Below are positions 12,068-20,891 of a DNA stretch of 64,000 nucleotides, one piece after another. The stretch comes from Emmonsiellopsis sp. PD_33 (lineage: Eukaryota > Ascomycota > Eurotiomycetes > Onygenales > Ajellomycetaceae). The position numbers were made by a program, and so were the translations under genes. The notes under the pieces were generated by a model that was not told the origin of the DNA, ran no database searches, and worked only from the letters and a program-made list of their open reading frames with translations. Each line of letters opens with the position of its first letter. Positions within the stretch are counted from its first letter, which is position 1. The DNA lies in NCBI GenBank assembly GCA_032988165.1, contig JANTQF010000117.1, positions 1 to 64,000 of the forward strand, given 5' to 3'.

Positions 12068-13330
12068 ATGAAGACGTCTATTTCAAGCTTCCTAGCCTAT
12101 TGCTTCTCCTATTCCTCGCTAGCTCTTCTACTCTCTTCCTCATCTACAAAAGCATTACCATGGCGTAAGCACCCCCCCCTTCCACCTCACCTATCTACTG
12201 CCCTAATAGGGACGAGAACTAAATTCAATCTAGCATTGGGGGGGAATCAAAGGGTCCCAATTACCATAACCAGCTACGCAGCTCTAGGGGATTCATATGC
12301 CTCTGGGATCGACGCCGGAATTCAACTTCATCCTACATGCTGGCGGTTTAGTGACAGTTACCCTATGCAACTAATCCGGACGGGCCTTCTCGGACGAAAC
12401 CATGCCTTCCAGTTCCTCGCGTGTTCGGGTTCCGTCATGGGTCTGGTCGGGGGTTCCTCTAGCAGGAGGAAAAGTATTTCAGCTCAGATCAAGAGTCTGA
12501 AGACCGCAGATCTGGTTACTTTATCAATTGGTGGCAACGACGCGCGGTTCTTCGACGTCCTCAACGCTTGTGTGTATAGGTTTTATGGGACAAAGTCGGG
12601 CAACTGCAATGAGAGACTCCAGGAGTCGGTGAAAATCATATCGGACGAAAGATTTGAGATGGCGTACAATTGGGTTTTGGATGAAATTATGGCCAAGAGT
12701 GGTGATGCGCCCCATTTTAGGATAATGGCACTTGGATACAGCCCCTTTTTTGATGAGGCGCTTACAGAAGATTGCAATAACCAGTCCTTTGGCTTTTGGT
12801 CAATGTCGAAGCCGAAGCTCACGGTCCAACTACGGCGACAGTTGAATGACATCTCCGCCCATCTAAATAACAGAATAGCTGGCATCATCAAAGACCGCGC
12901 AGATGAGAAGGTTATATGGGTAAACTGGGCCCCAAAATTCAAGGAACATCTTTTCTGTCAGCCAGGGAAGCCAGCAAGTGATGGAGACAGCACATGGTTC
13001 TACGATGCCGATTTTCGCTCATCAAACAGTACCAGTAACGAAATCGACATAGAGACGTGCATGCAACAGACTCTGGATACGGGTGATTGGGGGGAACGCG
13101 CGGCTTGTGGTATCGCTGTGGTTCAGCAGGATTATCCGCATATGATGGCTCAGGGCTCAGGTACTACGCTTACAATCAATCGTTATCCAAACCAACCTGG
13201 TCTGGCACGCGTCTTTCATCCCAAACCACATGCCTATGCGGTTATTGCCAACGAAATAAGGAATCATTGGCCATTTATATCCCTAGAAACAGATACGTTG
13301 GACGACTCGAAAGCACCACAAACTTCGTGA
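12068..13330 (+). CDS. secreted SGNH/GDSL esterase-lipase
   Basis: A single-exon gene encodes 420 residues. Residues 1-30 are hydrophobic and Ser/Leu-rich with the form of a signal peptide. The SGNH blocks follow in order. Block I is ALGDSYASG, carrying the nucleophile Ser. An oxyanion Gly lies in FLACSGS. Block III is SIGGND. The C-terminal block is RVFHPKPHAY, carrying the catalytic His three residues after a Pro. Spacing resembles fungal and actinobacterial esterases of the SEST-like group, with several Cys that could form disulfides. It likely hydrolyses ester bonds of lipids or polymers outside the cell. No intron is needed. The ATG chosen is the first one preceding the hydrophobic segment. 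Confidence 0.85.
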   Translation: MKTSISSFLAYCFSYSSLALLLSSSSTKALPWRKHPPLPPHLSTALIGTRTKFNLALGGNQRVPITITSYAALGDSYASGIDAGIQLHPTCWRFSDSYPMQLIRTGLLGRNHAFQFLACSGSVMGLVGGSSSRRKSISAQIKSLKTADLVTLSIGGNDARFFDVLNACVYRFYGTKSGNCNERLQESVKIISDERFEMAYNWVLDEIMAKSGDAPHFRIMALGYSPFFDEALTEDCNNQSFGFWSMSKPKLTVQLRRQLNDISAHLNNRIAGIIKDRADEKVIWVNWAPKFKEHLFCQPGKPASDGDSTWFYDADFRSSNSTSNEIDIETCMQQTLDTGDWGERAACGIAVVQQDYPHMMAQGSGTTLTINRYPNQPGLARVFHPKPHAYAVIANEIRNHWPFISLETDTLDDSKAPQTS

Positions 13331-15171
13331 TTGAGCTAGGGGGCATGACTATGACTATTTCCTGTTCGGGTTATCAAATATGCCTAGCATTGTGACTTTC
13401 TTGATACCAGCAAGTCTGATAATTCATCCCCGAGCTACTCGTTTTGGAAACTTCCTCAGCTTTGAAATATGCATTCTGCCCAGGTTCGGTGTCGTTCTTG
13501 ACAAAGTAGTCTGTACATATCACAACACACGGTGCGTCCTCTCTCAGATAGCTTGACCTATTGATTTACCATAAGTTTTTCTTCAAACGGGCTCCCTCGT
13601 GATAATCGTCATAATCATAAATATATCCTAATTCAACAACCACAGCCCATCGTTTCTCATTCTGCGGTTTCCGGTTTACGGCCATACACGATGTAGCTAA
13701 TATTCGATATCAGATATCCATCACAAAAAAGAAGATTGTAAGTACAGGTGACATAAAAAAGGAAAGGATATGGGCGAAGAAAAACCAGGGGAGTCTGAGA
13801 TCATATTAACATCGGCCAGTAACAATGAATCTTCCGATTGACCACGTCCTTGCGCACGTCAATATCCTGCCGTGAACGAGGTCGAATTTCTGGTCATATC
13901 GCCATTCCTCTTCTGCATCGTCGATTAGGAAGCGGAGGTTGGGTGGCACGAGCCTTGATATAGTGCTTTCCGAGAACAAATCAGTTGGGACTTACAAAGA
14001 GGGCTGAGGGCTGAGGGCTGAATGGGCGAGAGATCCGTTCCAATAACCTATTTATTTGCAGTAATGAGCAATGAGCAATGATGGAACTAGGGAGAGTGCC
14101 CTTCAGTACTCGGTTTTATTATGTCCAGGAAAGCGCGAACAGGCCATTGGAAGGGAGAGAGAGGTGGGGGGGGGAGGGGGGTGTTTGTCCGATTCTTCTA
14201 CTGGTGGAGGCAACGGGATGACGTCAGAAATGTATATATACCCTGGCTGGCTGCGATGGATGGTAATGAATCAGAATGGCCGTGTGCCTGACATGATTTG
14301 TTTACTGCCCTGATGGGTTAGGGGGTTTGGTAAAGTTGTTGGGCGATGCTTTTCGGATGATTTGTGAATCGTGACGGAGGGAGTGTGGTGTGAGGTTAAG
14401 ATTGAAATAAGCACATGCCGTGTTGGAGGAGTGAGGCCAACCAAAGCGGAGATGAGAAGAAGAGAAAATCAAGTAATAAATACGTGGACAGCATGAAGCT
14501 ACATTACTCAGGGAAGTTATTAATTCTTACGAGGGCGAAATATTGTTTTGCAAACAAAATAATTAACTGGGTTGCTTTTTGTTTGCGCGCGCTTTTTTTT
14601 TGCTTTTAATACATGACATAACAAACATCGTGTACAGAGACAATAATATCAGGTAAAGACAGGACTAGTATTTGGAAACATCCATCAGGACGAAGTAAAA
14701 AAAAGCCAAATGACGAAAACACACAAAGGGCCACGAGTCAATCCCACAGTAAACAGCGAGGAGACATCAGAACCGGCCCATAATTAAGCGTTGCGAACAA
14801 CAAGAAAAGAGAACAGGTGGAAATCACAGCATCCGACATCGCGAGGTATTAGGCAGATGTGGACGAAGCGATGTCAAAGCAGCATAATAAAAAATGTCAA
14901 GACCCGCAAAGAGTAAAAATAACGGTTGCAATAAATGGGTCAAGACATAGATGGGTGCGAGCGACGACAACCGATCGATATATGTTCCCAAATATCGACG
15001 GATGGTCACTCAAGCAAACATGGCATTTCTCAAACCTCCCATCATCACAGGTTCCAAAGTAAAAAACAATCATAGCGGTGGGGAAAATAAGATCAGAACT
15101 TTTGGGACACTCAACAAGAACAAGTAAAAAGACGAAAAACTTTTAGGTGGACATGAAAATCAGCGAGGAAT
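13331..15171. other. intergenic region between convergent genes
   Basis: These are the 3' flanks of the esterase (+) and cpcA (-). A short G-run lies at 14165-14181 and a T-run near 14591. Only short chance frames occur. No gene or RNA is recognised. Confidence 0.5.
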
Positions 15172-15942
15172 TTACTGCTTAGCTTCGGCGAGGGACTTCC
15201 AGTAAGTCTCGTTCCTTCTGGATTCTTCGAGGGCAGCTTCGAGTTCAGCAATGCGGGTCTCCATCTGGACTTGGTACTCGAGTTTACGAGCACGAGATTT
15301 CCGGGCGGCTTCAGTGTTGCGGGCCCGCTTGGCAGCAGTAGCATCGGTGGGGTCGTATTCGATAGCTGGCAAAGGCTTTTCGCGATGACGCGCCTTGACT
15401 CCTGAAACAGAGGAATGACGAGTAGAAGGACGACCAGAACGAGGAGAGCCTTCGGTTGAAGAACTATTCTTGACAACTGGCGAAGATGCAACAGCAACAG
15501 GCCCAGTGATTGGCAGATCTGGGATCATGGCGGCCTTTTCGACATCTTCCACAGAGGAGCTTTGCGGGAACAGCGAAGCCCACTGGCCGCTGTCAGGAAG
15601 ATCGGCATCGTTGAAGAACATGGGCGAAGCGTTTTGACTGAAATAACCAGGAGAATCAAATGAAGGTGGAGTGCTGATATTCGTCAGGCAGCCGGACGGA
15701 GGGAGCGACGAGGAGGCATCCAGCATCAGGTCCTTGGGCGAAACTGTCACCTGGTTGGAGCCAGGTTCGTTGACGGACGAGAAGCTGGCGGTGCCGGGAG
15801 ATTCCATCAGATCCTCCACCAACAGATCGGTGGAGAAATCGAGGTATTCCGGGAAACCTTGAAAAATATAAGTATACGAGACAGGCTTACAAATATCATT
15901 TTTAAACACAAACATACCGAGAGGAATATTAGAAGTCGACAT
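15172..15942 (-). CDS. cpcA: cross-pathway control bZIP activator CpcA (Gcn4 homologue), AUG-initiated form
   Basis: From the first in-frame AUG (15942) the gene has a 25-nt coding segment, a 60-nt intron (15917-15858) and a final exon 15857-15172, giving 236 residues. The C-terminal bZIP domain contains NTEAARKSRARK, matching the Gcn4 DNA-contact signature, followed by a short zipper. The central region has QWASLF, equivalent to the Gcn4 WxxLF activation motif. EYLDFSTDLLVEDLM near the start is a second acidic-hydrophobic patch. The protein activates amino-acid biosynthesis genes through TGASTCA sites during starvation. In relatives its translation is controlled by upstream ORFs, which are also present here. 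The reading frame continues open upstream of this AUG (see the next entry). The length matches known CpcA proteins. Confidence 0.92.
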   Translation of the reverse strand: MSTSNIPLGMFVFKNDICKPVSYTYIFQGFPEYLDFSTDLLVEDLMESPGTASFSSVNEPGSNQVTVSPKDLMLDASSSLPPSGCLTNISTPPSFDSPGYFSQNASPMFFNDADLPDSGQWASLFPQSSSVEDVEKAAMIPDLPITGPVAVASSPVVKNSSSTEGSPRSGRPSTRHSSVSGVKARHREKPLPAIEYDPTDATAAKRARNTEAARKSRARKLEYQVQMETRIAELEAALEESRRNETYWKSLAEAKQ

Positions 15943-16590
15943 GACGCGACGATGAGCTTGTTGAGTGTTCAAGTTCTGACGAGAAGAAATATTTTCGGCG
16001 CTATGATTAAACAATGGAACGGGGGGACGCTTGGATCGAGGGGAGTTGGACGGGGCGGAAGCAGCGTAGAAACTCGCAGGCCTCACACCAGAAGAGTTGG
16101 ACTGGTTTGGCGACGACGGAGAAAACCCTTGTGACTGAGAAATAACCTTGGTTACTCTGGGATCCTGGACGGGCGAGCCGAAGGGAAGCTGGGCTTGCTG
16201 GGTGGGTTGTTGAAGAGAATGGCGTCTAGAATATTGAGCAAGATTGAAGGCCAAATCACGGTGGTTGGCAGTTCTAGGGATATTCGAATTTGCGACAGTC
16301 GCACGCTGAGTCCAGTTGCGAGGCTGATGAGAGGGAGGACTGGGATAGAGTACAAAGTCGTCCTGCGGAAAGTGCGGTGAATTTTGAGCCGGAGGCTGCG
16401 ATGATGGGAGTTGAGGAGGCCATGATGACTGTTGGGTGTCCGTGGTGAACGACGTGACGTCGAACGGGGAAATGGTTCTGGGGAAGGAGGAACTGGAGCT
16501 ACGCTGAGCGATGCTGAAGTTCAGAGGTCCTTGGAAAGGAGGCTCTGAAGGGGGTTGAAGAGAAGAGGGGTGGTTCTGGTGAGAAGCTAT
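15943..16590 (-). CDS. cpcA: in-frame N-terminal extension of CpcA lacking an AUG
   Basis: The CpcA frame is open from the stop at 16605-16603 to the main AUG at 15942, 220 codons with no in-frame stop and no in-frame AUG. It looks protein-like, with FQGPLNFSIAQRSSSSSF, DDFVLYPSPP, RNWTQRA and FNLAQYSRRHSL, and is rich in Ser, Pro and Gln. The best initiator is AUA at 16590-16588 (context GACACC-AUA-G: A at -3, G at +4), which gives a 216-residue extension and a 452-residue protein. CUG at 16524 and UUG at 16254 are other near-cognates in frame. An N-terminal extension starting at near-cognate codons has been reported for Neurospora cpc-1 and its homologues. The alternative is an intron ending at CCATAG (16587), but no good donor or upstream AUG exon is seen. 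Confidence 0.65.
16274..16423 (-). promoter_or_regulatory. cpcA uORF2 (49 codons)
   Basis: An AUG at 16423 opens a 49-codon frame ending in TAG at 16276-16274. It is in a different frame from CpcA and overlaps the non-AUG extension. It is one of only two AUGs on this strand between 16652 and the main AUG. Its stop lies 331 nt before the main AUG. By analogy with cpc-1 uORF2 and GCN4 uORF4, it should block downstream initiation in amino-acid-replete cells and be bypassed when ternary complex is scarce. Confidence 0.8.
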
Positions 16591-16637
16591 GGTGTCTGTC
16601 CGTTAGGAGACAGGAGACGACGAAGGGAGCCAGAGGC

Positions 16638-16652
16638 TTAGAATGCAGCCAT
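16638..16652 (-). promoter_or_regulatory. cpcA uORF1 (4 codons)
   Basis: ATGGCTGCATTCTAA encodes a 4-residue peptide followed by a stop. It is the 5'-most AUG of the likely leader, 214 nt before the uORF2 AUG. It corresponds in order and size to the short reinitiation-permissive first uORF of cpc-1 and GCN4. The AUA candidate initiator lies 47 nt downstream of its stop. Confidence 0.75.
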
Positions 16653-16965
16653 AACGCGCAAACTGTTTGGAAACGTGGTCTAAGTGTGTTGTGGGTGTGC
16701 TGGAGCTGGGTGGTGGTGGTGTGAAGTTAAGACGTGAGGTTGAGGTTGAGGTTGTGGGATGGAGAAAGGAGGAGGAGAGAGGAAAAAAGCGAGAAGTGGG
16801 AATCAGGCAGCTAATAAACCGTGGGCATCCGCGCTGCGCCCGAAGCGGCCTAGCGTGCAGAGGCTGAACGAGAGCCCCGGTGGGCTGGGGCTAAGCCTAA
16901 TGCAGCCCCCCGATGCCCCGCCTAGCCCCGATGCGGCCAAGCGTTCATTCCGCCCATCTAAAGTG

Positions 16966-16972
16966 TGAGTCA
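16966..16972. promoter_or_regulatory. TGAGTCA, Gcn4/CpcA-type recognition element
   Basis: An exact TGASTCA element lies 314 nt upstream of uORF1 in the cpcA promoter. Such sites bind CpcA itself and would allow autoregulation. About eight TGASTCA matches are expected by chance in a window this size, so position rather than mere presence is the argument. Confidence 0.45.
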
Positions 16973-16991
16973 TAGCCCGCTGCGAGCGCTG

Positions 16992-17001
16992 ATTGGCCAA
17001 T
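16992..17001. promoter_or_regulatory. overlapping inverted CCAAT boxes
   Basis: The palindrome ATTGGCCAAT contains a CCAAT box on each strand and lies in a GC-rich promoter segment (about 16800-17220) upstream of cpcA. CCAAT boxes bind the fungal HAP/CBC complex. Confidence 0.5.
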
Positions 17002-17251
17002 GGCAGCGTCCTCGGTTCCGCGGGGCCCGCGCTAACCGTCGACACACTCGGCCGGTACCTGGCCTGGACTTGTGTTCGGCGCAGTTTCCCGCCGCAGCCT
17101 AGGTACCAGCGCCGTACTCGGAGCAGCCACTCAGCACCGCCAATTGCCCTGGTGCGCGCCCGTGGTCACGTCGCGCCGTCACGGGACTTCGCGCCCGGCC
17201 GTCTGTCCCGGCCTGATCAGGCTAACATGGGCCGCCAGCCAGGGTTCTTTC

Positions 17252-17258
17252 TGACTCA
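17252..17258. promoter_or_regulatory. second TGACTCA element upstream of cpcA
   Basis: An exact TGACTCA lies 600 nt upstream of uORF1 and 286 nt from the first element. Two sites within 300 nt on the promoter side support, but do not prove, CpcA autoregulation. Confidence 0.35.
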
Positions 17259-19092
17259 TTTCCGCAATACGAGCTGTTTCCTGTGGGGAATGTTCTTCAT
17301 CTTGGTTGCTGAGAGTTTCATCAACAGTGCAGCGTCCCCTCGCCTGGAAGCCAATTGACTCGCGGTAAACTCCCCGGCTCCATGGGCAATGGGAATGGAG
17401 AAACCTTGCATACATGTCAACGAAAAGGCGTGGAAAACAAAAAAAAATCCAAAAAAGCCACTATGGCGGGGCTTTATTAGATTGGCTGGTGGGTCCATCC
17501 AGACTCTGGCACAGCCCGATGCCAAACTGCTTCGAAAGTCCATCCCACCCGCACTGAAACGCCGGTGCCGGTTGTGGTTGGCCCGTGACAGTGAGGCTCT
17601 GCTGCATCTCCATCCTGCAGATGCATTTTCAGCCGCATCGCATCTTATATCTACGAGCCATGGCCCATGGCTGAAATTCACTGCCTCACGGAACAGTATT
17701 CTTAGATTGTTTGTTGAAGAGTGCATCCGTCTTCAATCATTCTGATTGGAAGACCTATTCTCTTACTAGTAGTCCTCATCTATGATACCCCCAAGCCACT
17801 TGCAACCCAGCGCCTACTCGTCCTCAAGTAGGAGGCGGTTACTCTGCTATTGCTCCCTCCATTTTACTCTGGATTCAAAATATTGTTTCGCTACCGTACT
17901 GTGAATGTATGGCCCCGAAAAAACCCTCAATGACGGTCAACTTGATCAAGCCATCAAGTAAAATCCACATGCCAATGATCGCAGGTTTTGGCTTGACAGT
18001 CAACTCTACGAATCAGTTATCATGTGGTTGACTTCCTACCTCTCGACTTAGCAACCTACCTGTTAGGCAGGTTAGTGGGCAGGTTAGCAATCAATAGGTT
18101 TAGCAGGCATGTTCAAAGCTCCAAATCAAAAGAAGCTGGATTGCCTCCAGGACTGCCTCCCTAGCAAGAAGGAGTCGACATAGTGGCCAATTGATTTAAC
18201 TACCGCGGTCAATTTTCTACTCGAAGTCAACAGATAGACAGTTAGTTCATTATTAACATCATGTTATAGTTTCATAGATTAAAACCTGCCATTTTTATCT
18301 ATATCTTATATGACTTTAACTGTCGCTCGACCGTCAAATCATAAGTTGATGTTCATTGTCGGTGGATATTCTACACCAATGCGGGAAGCATACGGTCAGT
18401 TCGCGCCTCGATATGATGGACCCTTCCGCGTTGTCAAGCTCGCATACCTCCTGGATCTGCCGTCACATTTCCGCTCCACATCCTGATATCCATAGCCCAT
18501 CTCGAAGCAGCACCGCCCGACGTCGACCCCCGCATGTGAACACCTCCAAATACAGGATCAATCGCCATGCAAGCCGATAGCAAGGAATGGAAGTCCTACG
18601 AGATTGATCAGAATAATAGCAAAGACGGTGGGCCTGCCCCATACAGACCGCGGACCAACCTGAAATCCGACGTTTAACAATACCCGCCTAGATTCCGGCG
18701 TGGTACACTCGATGGAGTAGTGAATTCCATTCCATGCACCCTCATGTACTCATTAAGGTTTGATTCTTAACAGGCTTTGGTTCCAGTAATTTAAACATCT
18801 GTTGTTTCCAAAACCAAAACTAACCTTAAAATATAGACCCTTTTGTCGTCATCAGTTGTGATGATGAATAAAAGAGTTTAGGATAGCTATTTTAATAAAT
18901 CTGAAAGGTGAGATCATTTCCGCCGTCTTCCTCTTTCATCTTTTTCTTCTGCAAATCTCTCGCTGAATCGTCTAAAATCCACCGTTCGCCTTTCCCAATA
19001 ACAGAGGCCTGGCCACTTTCGTCTACTATTCCTTCTTCTCCATCTCACTACAGTTTCAGTCACCATTCCGATCTACAAACAAAACAAAAAAA
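17259..19092. other. intergenic region, cpcA promoter to small-gene promoter
   Basis: The left part continues the cpcA upstream region. An AT-richer part at about 17900-18350 contains two direct copies of GGCAGGTTAG (18066-18075 and 18078-18087). A partly inverted AACCTACC at 18053-18060 precedes them. It also has several GGTCAA/GTCAAC motifs. No gene is recognised. Confidence 0.4.
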
Positions 19093-19382
19093 ATGCTCCG
19101 CTCGGGGTTGGTGCGTGCCTGGCGCTTCTATTGGACCCATAGTCGGTCCTTCGCTCTGGCAATGGCGATGCCAGCATTAACCTGGAGCACCTATGAGGTA
19201 CGTGTGGGTTATTTTTTTGCATTTAAGCTATTCACTAGAGAGGGGGGAAAACAGAAAGCTGACTCTGATATGTTGATCTATAGAACCACCGCCTGTTCCA
19301 GGAGAGAAACAGGCTGTACCGCGAGCGGGATCACTTACTCTGGCATATTGAAGAGCTGTCAAAGAACCAGAAACAGGATTAG
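19093..19382 (+). CDS. small basic protein, probably mitochondrial, 67 residues
   Basis: Two exons, 19093-19197 and 19284-19382, join in phase 0 over an 86-nt intron with a GTACGT donor and a TATAG acceptor. The product begins MLRSGLVRAWRFYW. This is an Arg-rich amphipathic start without acidic residues, as in mitochondrial presequences. A short hydrophobic stretch (SFALAMAMPALTW) and then a highly charged helix (RLFQERNRLYRERDHLLW) follow. The ATG is preceded by an A-rich context. I do not recognise the family. The overall layout (basic start, one short hydrophobic segment, charged coiled tail) resembles small inner-membrane assembly or respiratory accessory proteins, but this is only a guess. 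Confidence 0.55.
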
Positions 19383-20514
19383 AAGGATGAATTTTCTGGC
19401 TCTTATCTTTCCTCGCTCTCTTGTCACGCTCTCCTTTTTAGTTTGCTGAAATGCCTTTTGAGGGTTTCTTGTTGAAGAACTGAGTTCTATACTGTGTATT
19501 TTTATTCTGATATTCTGCTGCCATTGGGGGGTGGGTGGAAACTCGAGTTCAGCTAACAAATTTGGATCTATAGAATCCAGCAACCAACACGAGAAATTCT
19601 TGATAGCCCCGCCCAGCTGCAGCCCCAATAAACACACCAGATATCCTAGAATCAGCTAGAACATCTGTCCTCTTACAGCTGGACAAGTGCAAATTCAAAA
19701 CAAATAAAAAAAACCCCACATCCATACAAAATGTGCTGTTGAACCTGCAGGTTCTCTGCACTGCTGGGCTGTTAAGCTATATGCATCTTCACCACTAGAG
19801 ACTGTCAACTGCGTATGATGAAATCTTGACATCAGCCCTCTTTACTCAGAATCCAGATATCTGCAGAGGAGCAGGCAGCATGGCAGGACCTGCCCCCCAG
19901 GCCCTGAATTTCAGATCCTCAGCCGCCGGTAACAGCGTGTCGGACGAGGCGCTTTCAAACATCGTCCAGGCGCTTGATATCGTGCCTCGGAAGCGGAACG
20001 GAAACCTTGGATATTGAGAATATCCTGCCAGCATCGAGCGACGACGGTCTGAGAAAATCAGTTAAAATGAACCTGGCGGCAGCCATTTACCCCTTGCCTA
20101 TCGCAATATCCTGCCTCAAACTTCGCATCCGAACATCTATAGTGACGCTGCTTTTTGGTCCATCGACGTCGACTCTTCCTATCATCCCGAAGCCGAATTC
20201 GCTAAGCGTTGGATCGTTCACTAATAGGAAACGCTAGCTGGGTATATTCGTGGAGTTACTGCTCTTTTGAGATGGGAAAATCCATTCGGTAACGTATCCC
20301 TTGAGATTCACACAGAATTTATTTTCATTCCACTACTAGGCGGAACAATCCACTGATACCCTGGATGATAGACCTAACACCACCCTCGTTTGGCTTTCGG
20401 AATGAGGCTGCTGAAGCGCCCAGGCTAAGAGCTGTACCCTTCTCCGCTAGTTATCTGCGCGAGTCACCAAAGGATAATCATTCGCGTCCGGCACTTTTGG
20501 GTCGACAACAACAA
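19383..20514. other. intergenic region with possible decayed coding sequence
   Basis: A 45-codon ATG frame at 19880-20017 (+) and a second frame at about 20071-20232 (+), in another phase, are protein-like. The second includes FWSIDVDSSYHPEAEFAKRW. No intron joins them convincingly. They may be fragments of a decayed gene, with no recognised family. Confidence 0.3.
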
Positions 20515-20718
20515 GGAGGGATTCGAGTGGTGGGGAGTATAGATGGCAGATGGTGGATGGCGTTGGCATGGATATGCAACGTGGAGGGATTTGAGTGGTG
20601 GGGGGTATAGATGGCATATAGCAGATGGCGTTGGTAGGGACATGCAATAAGGAGGGGGTTGAGTGGTGGGGCGTATGAATGGCAGGCAGCAGATGGAGTT
20701 GATAGGGACATGCGCTCC
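20515..20718. repeat. minisatellite, three 68-bp tandem units
   Basis: Units start at 20515, 20583 and 20651, each with GGAGGG followed by TTGAGTGGTGGGG or a close variant. Each unit continues with a GTATAGATGGCA block and ends in a GGACATGC-like block. All three units are 68 nt with no length change and differ by substitutions. The array lies 174 nt beyond the stop codon of the MscS-type gene. The unit length is not a multiple of three, so it is not a coding repeat. Confidence 0.85.
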
Positions 20719-20891
20719 CTCTTGTTATTCCCTTGGGGAAATGTAGGAGAGAAGGAAAGGAAGATAAAGGGTGAAGTCGCACAACGATTACGAGATCTTG
20801 TATATAAAAGAGAAACTGTCAAAAAAATGACAGGAGAAACACCTACATCAATCACATATAACCCGCTTCTATCACAAAACTAATGGGACCA

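Noticed and set aside
16152..16355. 67-codon minus-strand frame inside the cpcA leader
   Set aside because: It has no AUG and overlaps both uORF2 and the CpcA extension in another frame. Treated as a shadow.
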